A stretch of 64,000 nucleotides of DNA. Source: Bacteroidota bacterium (GTDB lineage Bacteria; Bacteroidota; JABWAT01). Shown here one piece after another: positions 15,826 to 24,396 of this stretch (its first letter is position 1; the number at the start of each line of letters is the position of its first letter). The notes beneath the pieces were generated by a model. That model was given only the letters and a program-made list of their open reading frames with translations. It was not told the origin of the DNA and ran no database searches. The translations under genes and the position numbers were made by a program. Location of the stretch: the NCBI GenBank assembly GCA_013360915.1, contig JABWAT010000005.1, positions 1 to 64,000 of the forward strand, read 5' to 3'.

Positions 15826-16840
15826 CCGGAAAAACAAACGGTTGCTTATCGACCTGATGGGGTTGTTTGCACGCCGCCGGAAAAGGGTCAGCCATTTCGA
15901 AGGACCCCTGGGTTCCGTTCTGATTCTGGCTCAGGAAAAACTGGGGGACTGCCTGTTACTGACTCCGCTTCTCAGACAGCTGCGTGACCGGTACCCCGAC
16001 CTGGTGATTCACGTGGCTTGTTTCAGCGCCACTTCGTCAGATTTTTTCCGTCAGGAACCGGTCGTGAATCAGGTATTCAGGGTTAAAACCGATCTGTGGG
16101 GTTTTTTCCGTCATGGCCGGCGGTTTTCCTATGACCTTTTGTTTAACACCAAGGATCATCCCTCTTTTAACTTCATGCTCCAGAGCCTGCTGGTTAAGGC
16201 CCGGATCAAGGTGGGAATAGCCCATCCGAACCATCAGCGTTACTTTGATTATGAAATCGGTGGTGACTTTTACCGTCACATGCTCTCCAAGTATCTCGAT
16301 TTTCTGCAATTTCTGGGGCATTCGCTTCAACCAGCCGATCTGAAACCCGCCCTTCCGCCTGTCCCCGTGTCACCGGCGGTTCAGACTTTTGCAAGTCAGC
16401 TGCCCGCCAGCACTGTCATCCTGAATCTGTCCGCCGGATCACCCGACCGTGAATGGACAGAAAGCCAGTGGGGTGCTCTTATCTGCCGGCTGAACAGTCC
16501 GCTCGTTCTGCTGGCGGTCGGAGAGCAGATGGCCGTGCGTTCCCGGCTCGAAAAGCGGTTCAGTCAGATTCTGCCCTGCCCCGATACCAAATCGCTTCAG
16601 GAAGCAGCAGCCATTCTGGAAAAGGGCAGACTGCTGGTCTCTCCCGACACCTCCATGATTCACCTGGCAGCTGGCGCCGGAATCCCGGTTGTGGGTCTGT
16701 ACCAGAAAGGCGATCTTCATCTGGCCCGTTTTTCTCCCTGGCAGGTCACCTGCCGGATTGTTCAAAGTTCAACCCTCCGGGTGGCGGATATCGATCCCGA
16801 CCTGGTCTGGCAGGCTGTAAAGGAATTATGTCCCGACTGA
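15788..16840 (+). CDS. Glycosyltransferase family 9 (heptosyltransferase-like)
   Basis: The 350-residue protein begins with a basic tail, then the GT9 nucleotide-fold start (VLILAQEKLGDCLLLTPLL). The C-terminal donor site has LLVSPDTSMIHLAAGAGIPVVGLY, the SPDTSxxHLA motif of ADP-heptose transferases. Such enzymes extend the inner core of lipopolysaccharide or related glycans. The GTG start at 15788 has AGGA about eight bases before it and lies within the end of the preceding gene (38-base overlap), so coupled translation is likely. The donor may not be heptose. Confidence 0.87.
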   Translation: MKNSSEPLKKTINRKNKRLLIDLMGLFARRRKRVSHFEGPLGSVLILAQEKLGDCLLLTPLLRQLRDRYPDLVIHVACFSATSSDFFRQEPVVNQVFRVKTDLWGFFRHGRRFSYDLLFNTKDHPSFNFMLQSLLVKARIKVGIAHPNHQRYFDYEIGGDFYRHMLSKYLDFLQFLGHSLQPADLKPALPPVPVSPAVQTFASQLPASTVILNLSAGSPDREWTESQWGALICRLNSPLVLLAVGEQMAVRSRLEKRFSQILPCPDTKSLQEAAAILEKGRLLVSPDTSMIHLAAGAGIPVVGLYQKGDLHLARFSPWQVTCRIVQSSTLRVADIDPDLVWQAVKELCPD

Positions 16841-17970
16841 TTGAACGCATTCTCATTTTATCGGAAGACTACCCGCCGTATCCGGGCGGCATTGCCCAAT
16901 GGGCGCGGGGAATGGCACGTGGACTGGCAGGTGCATCGGGTGCCGATGTTCGGGTTCTGTACCGTCCGCGCAAAGAATTCAAGGTTCCCCCTGTCGATTC
17001 CGGTCTGACTCTGATACCGATTCAGGGAAAGCGGTGGAAACAATTCCGCACCTGGATCTGCCGGAAAGCCGTCCGCGAAACGATCAGTTCCGGGTTCCGG
17101 CCCGATCTCATCATCGCCACCACATGGAATGTGGCCCGTGGTCTCACCGGATTGAAGGAAAAACATGGCTTCCGGCTGGTGCTGGTGGTTCACGGTCTCG
17201 AAATCACCCGCCCGATGCCTGCACTGAAACGGTGGTGGCTTTCCGAAACGCTGGAAAAAGTGGATCAGATCATTTCGGTCAGTCGGTTCACTGCCGGACG
17301 ACTGATTGCAGGATACCCCGATGTTGAATCCAAAGTCAGGGTGCTTCCCAATGGGGTTGATCCCGCCGATTTTCAGACCTCTGGCCTTATTCCATCTCTG
17401 AGGCAACGTTTCAACCCCGACGGCCATCCTTTGTTACTGACTTTTGCCCGTGTCATTGAACGGAAAGGACATGATACGGTGATCCGTGCACTGCCTGCCA
17501 TTATCAGGGAAACCGGACCGGTTATTTACCTGATTGCAGGAAAGTGGGAGGAGTCCTGGTATCAGCAACTCACCCAATTGGTAAAGGATCTCCAACTGGA
17601 ATCGGTTGTCCGCTTCACCGGCTATGTCACCGACGAGGAAAAAGTGGCTATTTATCAGATGGCCGATCTGTATGTCATGATGAGCCGGGAACTGGACGGT
17701 GATACCGAGGGATTCGGCATCACCTATCTCGAGGCCAATGTATGCGGGAAACCCGTCATTGGTGGTCGGTCGGGCGGCGTGGCCGATGCCATCGTGGATG
17801 GTGAAACCGGTTTTCTGGTCGATCCCACCGATTCTGACCGTTTGGCAGATCGCTGCATCGGATTAATTAAGGACCCCGGACTCCGGTCCCGGTTGGGTGA
17901 AAACGGCCGCAGCCGTGTAAGGACCACCCTCACCTGGCAGGCATTGGCCACCCGGTTTCTGTCGGAATAA
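16828..17970 (+). CDS. Glycosyltransferase family 4
   Basis: The 380-residue protein starts at an ATG overlapping the GT9 gene by 13 bases and preceded by AGGAA. The frame is open far upstream, but that part only mirrors the GT9 gene. N-terminal SEDYPPYPGGIAQW is a typical GT4 acceptor loop. FARVIERKGHDTVIRALP and EGFGITYLEANVCGKPVIG mark the donor half with the EX7E pair. It resembles PimB-like mannosyltransferases in motif layout, but the donor is not certain. Confidence 0.88.
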   Translation: MSRLIERILILSEDYPPYPGGIAQWARGMARGLAGASGADVRVLYRPRKEFKVPPVDSGLTLIPIQGKRWKQFRTWICRKAVRETISSGFRPDLIIATTWNVARGLTGLKEKHGFRLVLVVHGLEITRPMPALKRWWLSETLEKVDQIISVSRFTAGRLIAGYPDVESKVRVLPNGVDPADFQTSGLIPSLRQRFNPDGHPLLLTFARVIERKGHDTVIRALPAIIRETGPVIYLIAGKWEESWYQQLTQLVKDLQLESVVRFTGYVTDEEKVAIYQMADLYVMMSRELDGDTEGFGITYLEANVCGKPVIGGRSGGVADAIVDGETGFLVDPTDSDRLADRCIGLIKDPGLRSRLGENGRSRVRTTLTWQALATRFLSE

Positions 17971-17975
17971 ACGGC

Positions 17976-18866
17976 ATGCCCACGGTCAGCGTCATTATCC
18001 CCTGCTTCAACTACGGACACCTGCTCCCCGAAACGCTGAGTAGTCTTCTGGCACAAACCTTCCCCGATTGGGAAGGGATTGTTATTGATGATGGTTCCAC
18101 TGACAACACCTCAGAGGTTGCAAAGGAGTTTGTTAAAAAGGATCCCCGTTTCCGGTATCATTACCAGACCAATGCAGGTCTTTCTGCTGCCCGGAACACC
18201 GGCCTGGATCTGGCAACCGGTGAGTTTATTCAGTTTCTCGATGCCGACGATTACCTGTTCCCAACCAAATTTGAACGTCAATTGGAAAATTGCCAGACTA
18301 ACAAATCAGATATTTCAATTTGTGATTACCATAAGTCTGAGTTTGAGAACTTATTTACATTGACCCCAGAAAATATACACAGGATTCACTTAAACAGGGA
18401 GTATCCCTTACTAGACCTTTTTTTTAACTGGGAAAGAACTCTAAGCATACCCTGCCATTGCTTCTTTATACGTCGTTCACTTTTAATTAAAGGAAATCTG
18501 AGATTCAATACTTCACTTCCCAACCATGAGGATATTGATCTCTGGTTACGACTTTTTTCTGAAAATCCCTCATTCTCAATTGTCCATGATGTATTAGCTG
18601 TTTATAGAAAAACACCCGGTGGCATGACTAAAAATATCAAAAAAATGAGGGCAGGATATACAGAAGTTCTAACCAACCTTAACATTCCACAAACAAAGGA
18701 TGCGAATTTCCAGAAACTATTGGCAAGAAAGATTAATCTTGTCAATCGAAAGGTTGCATTTAAATCTACTTTTCTTGCTTCGGTTTTCTACCATATCCAG
18801 AAAATAACCGGACCTTCAGTCATCAATCGATTTCTGCTTGGTGATCTTCCCAGAAACATCAGATAG
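17976..18866 (+). CDS. Glycosyltransferase family 2, compositionally mosaic
   Basis: The 296-residue GT2 enzyme has the GT-A start VSVIIPCFNYGHLLPETL, DDGSTDNT, and the metal-binding DADDYLFP near residue 91. The first ~90 codons share the ~50% GC of the neighbours (29 of 60 bases G/C at 18061-18120; 33 of 60 at 18181-18240). From about 18255 composition drops sharply (16 of 60 at 18301-18360). The break falls just after the conserved nucleotide-binding half, which suggests recombination between glycosyltransferase genes. The reading frame is intact. The sugar is unknown. Confidence 0.88.
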   Translation: MPTVSVIIPCFNYGHLLPETLSSLLAQTFPDWEGIVIDDGSTDNTSEVAKEFVKKDPRFRYHYQTNAGLSAARNTGLDLATGEFIQFLDADDYLFPTKFERQLENCQTNKSDISICDYHKSEFENLFTLTPENIHRIHLNREYPLLDLFFNWERTLSIPCHCFFIRRSLLIKGNLRFNTSLPNHEDIDLWLRLFSENPSFSIVHDVLAVYRKTPGGMTKNIKKMRAGYTEVLTNLNIPQTKDANFQKLLARKINLVNRKVAFKSTFLASVFYHIQKITGPSVINRFLLGDLPRNIR

Positions 18867-19920
18867 ATAATGAATACCATTTTCTTTACAGCTGATTACC
18901 ATCAGACAATGAGCAGAAACAGATATCTGGCAGGAGCACTGATCAGGGATGGGTTCCATGTTATAAAAGGAGTCCCCACCAAAAATGATACGGGATCAAT
19001 CTGGTTTCACGGTCTAAGCTTAAACGAGAAGCATCCGATTTCACCCGGTATCATTGACCATCTACGTCAATTTGAGGGTCGGATCGCCTTTTTTATGAAT
19101 GATGATCATGAATTCTTTCATTGGAGTAAAATAGACCGGCAGCTTACTGAAAAGGCAGTTGGGTTTTATAAAAATCACTGGACCGATAAAAGTTTTCCTG
19201 CAGACTCAGCCATTATGGATAAAATCGGATTTGTAAATCCGGTACTTTCTCCACTTTCCTGTTATCCGGGGAACGATATTTCAAAAAGAAAACAACGAAT
19301 TTTTTTTATCGGGAAGTTAACAGGTAATTCTATTTCTGATATCATCAGAAATCAGCGATTTGAAATTGTGAGCAAACTAAAAGCATCAGGACTTCCATTT
19401 GCTGGCGGACTAATCCAGACAAGAGACTTCCGAATTCCGGATGAACTGATTACCGACCCGTTAAAGCAAACAGACTTTCATAATGAGTTATCATCAAGTT
19501 CAATTGTTTTAGCCCCATGGGGTTTTTGTCCTCTTACTTACCGGTTCTGGGAGGGGTTAGCAAATCGATGTTTAGTGGTTGCACCTGATTTTAGTAATTA
19601 CAGATTCGCATTTCATAATTTAGTCCCGAATGTTCATTATGTATCAATCCGACCAGATCTCACCGACTTACTTGATGTATGTGAGTACTATCTTATGAAT
19701 CCAGATAAGGCTCAAGCGATTGCTGACAATGGGTATAATTGGTTCTCGGAACATGCCAGTTTTCGAGGTATATCCCTAAATTACCATATATCTGACATCA
19801 TCTATGATTCATGGAAGAATCTGGAGTTACAGAAAGTCAATCGTTCTGGATTTCGCTTTTCGGCACGTGCCCTTTATTGCAGATTAAAAAAGCGTTGGTA
19901 AGTGTTAGCTAACGAAGTCA
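18255..19920. other. Low-GC segment inside the polysaccharide locus
   Basis: From inside the GT2 gene at about 18255 to the end of the exostosin-like gene at about 19901 the DNA is visibly AT-richer, with A/T-ending codons (TTA, ATA, AAA). Composition returns to normal within the next GT2 gene. No repeats or mobility genes mark the edges. The segment is best read as an exchanged cassette. Confidence 0.55.
18870..19901 (+). CDS. Exostosin-like / GT-B glycosyltransferase-like protein
   Basis: This 343-residue protein is not a standard GT2 or GT4. The C-terminal half has VLAPWGFCPLTYRFWEGLA followed by NRCLVVAPDF. This resembles the donor-site block of exostosin and related GT-B proteins, in which a conserved glutamate follows R-(F/T)-W. 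It begins 3 bases after the GT2 stop and lies wholly in the low-GC segment, so it probably came with it. A role in adding one sugar to the surface glycan is inferred from context. Confidence 0.6.
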   Translation: MNTIFFTADYHQTMSRNRYLAGALIRDGFHVIKGVPTKNDTGSIWFHGLSLNEKHPISPGIIDHLRQFEGRIAFFMNDDHEFFHWSKIDRQLTEKAVGFYKNHWTDKSFPADSAIMDKIGFVNPVLSPLSCYPGNDISKRKQRIFFIGKLTGNSISDIIRNQRFEIVSKLKASGLPFAGGLIQTRDFRIPDELITDPLKQTDFHNELSSSSIVLAPWGFCPLTYRFWEGLANRCLVVAPDFSNYRFAFHNLVPNVHYVSIRPDLTDLLDVCEYYLMNPDKAQAIADNGYNWFSEHASFRGISLNYHISDIIYDSWKNLELQKVNRSGFRFSARALYCRLKKRW

Positions 19921-19923
19921 TCC

Positions 19924-20955
19924 ATGAAACAACAGCAAAGCAACCTGACTCCACTTGTATCGGTCATTATTCCGGTCTACAATACGGAGGGCACCATCAA
20001 AAAGGCTGTTGAAAGCATCGTAAAACAAACTTATCAACATCTTGAAATTATTCTCATCGATGACGCCTCCTCTGATCGGTCTTTTCAGGAAATAGCAAAT
20101 CTGAATGACAGCCGCATCCGGATCCTTCGCAACGAAACCAATCTGAAAACCGCTGCCACCCTGAACCGCGGCATTGCTGAATCAAATGGAACACTCATTG
20201 CACGGATGGATGCTGACGATGTCTCCCACCAGGACCGGATCAGGCTGCAGGTCGGGTTCATGCAGTCACACCCGGATGTAGATGTGCTGGGAACAGCTTT
20301 CCGTAAACTTCCATCAGGCAAAAAAATCACCCAGCCACTTACTCACGAAGAAATTGATGTGGCCATGCTGGTCAGGAATCCCATCGCACATCCGTCGGTT
20401 ATGATCAGAAAATCCCTCCTTGGTTCCGATTCGTTGTATAATCCTGATTTCCCCGCTGCACAGGATTTCGAACTTTGGCAGCGATTGATTTCAAAGGCTC
20501 GTTTTGCAAACCTACCCGACGGTTTACTGGATTATTACATTCACGCTAACCAGATTTCCACCGGACAGAAGGATAAACAGAACCGATTTGCTGATCTGGT
20601 CAAATTAAAACATCTTAGTACGCTACATTCCATTTCGGATGATGAAACCAAGACACTTTACCTCCGATTCATAAACAAGGATTTTCAATTCACTCCGGCT
20701 GAAACAAGAGAAATCGGGAACCTTTTGGTGGAACTGATTCAGAAAAACCGCACAATCAAAAGATTCGACCCGGTCAGGTTTGAAAGACTGTACGGCCGGT
20801 TGTGGTTTCAACTGAATCAGTCTGTTTCTTCAAAAACCGGCTGGGACGCCTCTGGATTTTTTCTCCCCGTCTTTTCATCAGGTCAATCGGTTCACCGTTC
20901 AGAGTATGCAAAGATTCGATTAAATCAGTTTAAGAGTTGGATACGGAATTTTTAA
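19924..20955 (+). CDS. Glycosyltransferase family 2
   Basis: The 343-residue protein has VSVIIPVYNTEGTIKKAVES, IDDASSDRS and the metal-binding ARMDADDVS near residue 98. The later DFPAAQDFELWQRL block carries the typical (E/D)D-x-x-x-W acceptor motif. It is a cytoplasmic GT-A enzyme using a nucleotide sugar. Its C-terminal FERLYGRLWFQLNQS resembles the remnant encoded at 25428-25655. GC is near normal in the first half and lower towards the end. Confidence 0.9.
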   Translation: MKQQQSNLTPLVSVIIPVYNTEGTIKKAVESIVKQTYQHLEIILIDDASSDRSFQEIANLNDSRIRILRNETNLKTAATLNRGIAESNGTLIARMDADDVSHQDRIRLQVGFMQSHPDVDVLGTAFRKLPSGKKITQPLTHEEIDVAMLVRNPIAHPSVMIRKSLLGSDSLYNPDFPAAQDFELWQRLISKARFANLPDGLLDYYIHANQISTGQKDKQNRFADLVKLKHLSTLHSISDDETKTLYLRFINKDFQFTPAETREIGNLLVELIQKNRTIKRFDPVRFERLYGRLWFQLNQSVSSKTGWDASGFFLPVFSSGQSVHRSEYAKIRLNQFKSWIRNF

Positions 20956-20967
20956 AGGAGCAAATCA

Positions 20968-21396
20968 ATGATCATCCATGTGCGGATTCAGAATGAATTA
21001 TACGCTATAATTGTAAAGGCAAGTTTCAGAGATCCGGGTATCAGGTTTTTTACCGATAATGAATTCTCCCAACAACTCGCCTTTATGAAGCATCCGGCAG
21101 GGAAACTGATACAACCTCATGTTCACAATCAGGTGCCCCGCCAGGTACAGTATACACAAGAGGTTTTATTCATCAGAAGTGGCCAGCTTCGTGTGGATTT
21201 CTTCGATGAAAAACAGGTTTATACAGAAAGTTATATTCTGGAGTCTGGTGATGTGATTCTGCTGATCAAAGGAGGGCATGGTTTCGAAGTCCTTTCCGAT
21301 CTGGAAATGTTCGAGGTAAAACAAGGTCCCTATGTTGGAGAATCAGACAAAACCCGGTTTCAATCACCATCTATTGAAATAAACCTGAAGTCATGA
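20968..21396 (+). CDS. Small cupin-domain protein
   Basis: The 142-residue protein carries one cupin barrel with the metal set H51, H53, E65 and H104 (PHVHN, QEVLFI, KGGHGF), so it probably binds one metal ion. A strong AAAGGAG precedes the ATG. It overlaps the DegT aminotransferase gene by ATGA. Cupins beside such aminotransferases are often isomerases or epimerases of nucleotide sugars (FdtA- or WbuC-type). No such enzyme can be assigned exactly here. Confidence 0.75.
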   Translation: MIIHVRIQNELYAIIVKASFRDPGIRFFTDNEFSQQLAFMKHPAGKLIQPHVHNQVPRQVQYTQEVLFIRSGQLRVDFFDEKQVYTESYILESGDVILLIKGGHGFEVLSDLEMFEVKQGPYVGESDKTRFQSPSIEINLKS

Positions 21397-22529
21397 CAAC
21401 GAACTATACACCTGTTCCAGTAAATGAACCCGATCTGTCGGGAAATGAAAAAAAATATCTGAATGAATGCATCGATTCCGGGTGGATTTCTTCAGAAGGT
21501 CCCTTTGTTAAAAAATTCGAGGATCTTTTCGCTGAGCGGGTCGGCAGAAAATATGGAATTGCTGTCGCAAATGGGTCAGTTGCACTCGATCTCGCGGTGG
21601 TGGCACTTGGAATTGGTCCAGGTGATGAAGTAATCGTACCGGCCTTTACCATTATCAGTTGTCTCGGTGCCATCGTCCGTGCCGGGGCAACGCCGGTTCT
21701 CGTCGACTCAGATCCGGTGACATGGAACATGGATGTCAGCCAGATCGAAGCAGTCATTTCAAAAAAGACGAAAGCAATCATGGTGGTGCATATTTACGGA
21801 TTTCCTGTTGATATGGACCCTGTCCTTGAACTGACGAAAAAGTATGATCTGTATCTGATTGAAGATGCGGCTGAAATGCATGGTCAGACTTACCGCGGCA
21901 AACCCTGCGGAAGTTTCGGCACTATTTCCACATTCAGTTTTTATCCCAACAAACATATTACCACGGGCGAAGGTGGAATGGTTGTTGTGAGCGATCCCCT
22001 CCTGGCCGACACCTGCAGAAGCCTCAGAAACTTGTGTTTTATCCCGGAAAAACGATTTTATCATGAAGATCTTGGATGGAATTTCCGGATGACCAATCTG
22101 CAGGCTGCTCTTGGAGTTGCTCAGTTGGAACGTCTGGATTCATTTGTTCAGAAGAAACGTCACATGGGTGCATTGTACAGACAACTTCTGGGTAATAACC
22201 CACACCTTGAACTTCAGCCTGAACGGTTACCTTATGCCTCTAATATTTATTGGGTTTTTGGTATTGTTCTTAGTGATACGGTTCCATTCAATGCCGCTGC
22301 AGTCATGAAAAAACTGGCAGCAAAACAGGTGGGAACACGACCGTTTTTCTTTCCGATGAACCTTCAGCCGGTTTTCCATAAATCAGGATTGTTCAGGGAT
22401 GTATCCATGCCTGTGGCTGAACGCCTGGGCGAAAGGGGATTCTATGTACCAAGCGGATTGGGACTGACCGATCATCAGATACATGAGGTTTCAGGCCGGT
22501 TGCTGGAGACTTTACATGAATCCCTTTAA
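21393..22529 (+). CDS. DegT/DnrJ/EryC1/StrS-family PLP aminotransferase
   Basis: The 378-residue enzyme is a sugar aminotransferase of the perosamine synthase type. The PLP lysine is K187 in FYPNKHITTGEGG, the ring-nitrogen aspartate is D158 in IEDAAE, and the N-terminal GWISSEGPFVKKFE block is typical of the family. It would convert a 3- or 4-keto nucleotide sugar to an amino sugar. No dehydratase supplying the keto sugar is in the window. It overlaps the cupin upstream by 4 bases and the methyltransferase downstream by 14. Confidence 0.92.
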   Translation: MTTNYTPVPVNEPDLSGNEKKYLNECIDSGWISSEGPFVKKFEDLFAERVGRKYGIAVANGSVALDLAVVALGIGPGDEVIVPAFTIISCLGAIVRAGATPVLVDSDPVTWNMDVSQIEAVISKKTKAIMVVHIYGFPVDMDPVLELTKKYDLYLIEDAAEMHGQTYRGKPCGSFGTISTFSFYPNKHITTGEGGMVVVSDPLLADTCRSLRNLCFIPEKRFYHEDLGWNFRMTNLQAALGVAQLERLDSFVQKKRHMGALYRQLLGNNPHLELQPERLPYASNIYWVFGIVLSDTVPFNAAAVMKKLAAKQVGTRPFFFPMNLQPVFHKSGLFRDVSMPVAERLGERGFYVPSGLGLTDHQIHEVSGRLLETLHESL

Positions 22530-23289
22530 AGACTATGCGGCCTATTACAATCTGATCTATCGCGACAAGAATTACGAATCTGAAGCCGACTACATCATTT
22601 CACTGCTAAATAAAACCGGAAAATCGGTTCAAACCATTGCAGAACTGGGTTGCGGAACCGGCGGACATGCCCTGTGTTTTGCGAAGAAAGGATTTCGGGT
22701 CGACGGCTTTGACTTAAGCAGCGATATGATTGGGATTGCCAGGTCGTCCCTGACAACAAGCGATTCATCCGTAAAAGAACAAGTGACCTTTTCTGTCGGT
22801 GATATCAGGTCACTGGACGTCCGCAGTAAACGAGACATGGTCCTGTCATTGTTCCATGTTATGAGCTACCAAAACAGCAATACTGATCTGATCAGTTCGT
22901 TCCGGACCGCTTCAGATTTCCTGAATCCAGGAGGTGTTTTCATTTTCGATTGCTGGTACGGTCCGGGGGTTCTGCGCGATCTCCCTGTTCGTAAGGAAAA
23001 AAACTTTGAAAATGATCATTTAAAAATCACCCGGTTAACCGTACCCGAAATGAAGTACAATGAAAACGTGGTGGATGTCCATTTTTATCTGACTATCCTC
23101 AATAAATTGAATGGCTCTCTGAATGAGCTTCATGAAATTCATCCGATGCGGTATTTCTTCCTACCCGAACTCACCCACTTTTTAGACCTGTGCGGATTCA
23201 GAATTCTTAATGCAAGAAACTGGATGACCGATCAGGCCCCAGATGAAAATTGTTGGTATTTGTGTGTTACTGCAGAGAAAGTGGCCTGA
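22516..23289 (+). CDS. Class I SAM-dependent methyltransferase
   Basis: From the ATG at 22516 the protein has 257 residues. The frame opens at 22483, but the first 11 codons only mirror the aminotransferase end. Motif I is AELGCGTGGHA followed by the acidic strand end VDGFDLSSDM, the SAM-binding pair of the Rossmann fold. Context with a sugar aminotransferase suggests N- or O-methylation of an amino sugar or of the growing glycan. The residues that would set the acceptor are not diagnostic. Confidence 0.83.
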   Translation: MNPFKDYAAYYNLIYRDKNYESEADYIISLLNKTGKSVQTIAELGCGTGGHALCFAKKGFRVDGFDLSSDMIGIARSSLTTSDSSVKEQVTFSVGDIRSLDVRSKRDMVLSLFHVMSYQNSNTDLISSFRTASDFLNPGGVFIFDCWYGPGVLRDLPVRKEKNFENDHLKITRLTVPEMKYNENVVDVHFYLTILNKLNGSLNELHEIHPMRYFFLPELTHFLDLCGFRILNARNWMTDQAPDENCWYLCVTAEKVA

Positions 23290-23295
23290 TCCGCA

Positions 23296-24366
23296 ATGAA
23301 AGTGAATCTGATCAGTTATGAAAATGTTAATGAGTGGATACTGGGGAAATTTGCACTCAGGATGAATGACCACCTGATTTCAATGGGTATTCAATCGGTC
23401 ATTTCTTCGACACCCGATCCTGAAGCCGACATTAATCATCACATTTATTATGAACATGTGATTCCTGATCATAACCGTCAGTCGGTTGAGACCATGATGA
23501 TCACGCATGTTGATCAGGATAAAAAGCTTAAAAAACTGAAGCACCAACTGGTAACAATGGATGCAGGAATCTGCATGTCAGCCGAAACCATGAATTTACT
23601 GGTTGCCCATGGTTTGGACAAAAAACGACTGACCTGGGTGTATACTCCTCAGGATGGAGTTATTAAACCCAGAAAAAAAAACATTGGCATCACAACCCGG
23701 TTGTATGCAGATGGCAGAAAACGTGAATTTCTCATCGACCGGCTGATCATGACTCTGGATCCGGAGTTATTCAGTTTTACCATCATGGGAGGTGGATGGG
23801 AGTCGCGGGTTTCCAGAATGAAAGAAGCCGGTTTTTCCGTCAGTTGGTTTCCCGATTTCGATCTGGACTCCTACCAGCGGCTGATCCCCGGATTGGACTA
23901 TTATCTGTATACAGGAGAGGATGAAGGGCAAATCGGCGTACTGGATGCATTGGCAGCAGGGGTGTCGGTAATCACCACCCCGCAAGGGTATCATTTAGAT
24001 GTAGCCTCCGGTGCAATTCCATTTTTTTTCCGGTCAGAGAATGAATTGATATCTGTTTTCGATTCTATCACTGCCGAAATCCGGCAACGGACCGGTTCGG
24101 TAAGTGACTGGACCTGGGAGAAGTATACCAAGAAACATCTTGAAATCTGGTTATATCTTCACAATAAAGCACATCACAAATCCGTTGCTTTCAGCCAGTT
24201 TCAAAATCCGGATGGATTGAATGGTTTAATCAATGTTCAATCGGTAACCCTGACCCAAAAATGGGTTCTTTTACAAAAAAACTGGAAAATTCGTTGGAAA
24301 GGTAAAATACGGACCAAAAGGAAATACCGGTTTTTACGTCCATTTCTGCGGTTCCTGGAAAGCTGA
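23296..24366 (+). CDS. Glycosyltransferase, GT4-like
   Basis: The 356-residue protein has a weakly conserved N-terminal half and a clearer GT-B donor half: GITTRLYADGRK, the FTIMGGGWE strand and YLYTGEDEGQIGVLDALAAGVSV-type donor binding with an EX7-type spacing. It lies 6 bases after the methyltransferase gene. The last ~80 residues are basic and may contact the membrane. The donor sugar is unknown. Confidence 0.7.
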   Translation: MKVNLISYENVNEWILGKFALRMNDHLISMGIQSVISSTPDPEADINHHIYYEHVIPDHNRQSVETMMITHVDQDKKLKKLKHQLVTMDAGICMSAETMNLLVAHGLDKKRLTWVYTPQDGVIKPRKKNIGITTRLYADGRKREFLIDRLIMTLDPELFSFTIMGGGWESRVSRMKEAGFSVSWFPDFDLDSYQRLIPGLDYYLYTGEDEGQIGVLDALAAGVSVITTPQGYHLDVASGAIPFFFRSENELISVFDSITAEIRQRTGSVSDWTWEKYTKKHLEIWLYLHNKAHHKSVAFSQFQNPDGLNGLINVQSVTLTQKWVLLQKNWKIRWKGKIRTKRKYRFLRPFLRFLES

Positions 24367-24396
24367 TAAAAATTACCGGTATAATAACACTGATTC

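Noticed and set aside
16453-16827. 125-codon upstream extension of the GT4 gene
   Set aside because: It lies inside the GT9 gene in another frame. The GT4 N-terminus starts naturally at 16828 with AGGAA before it.
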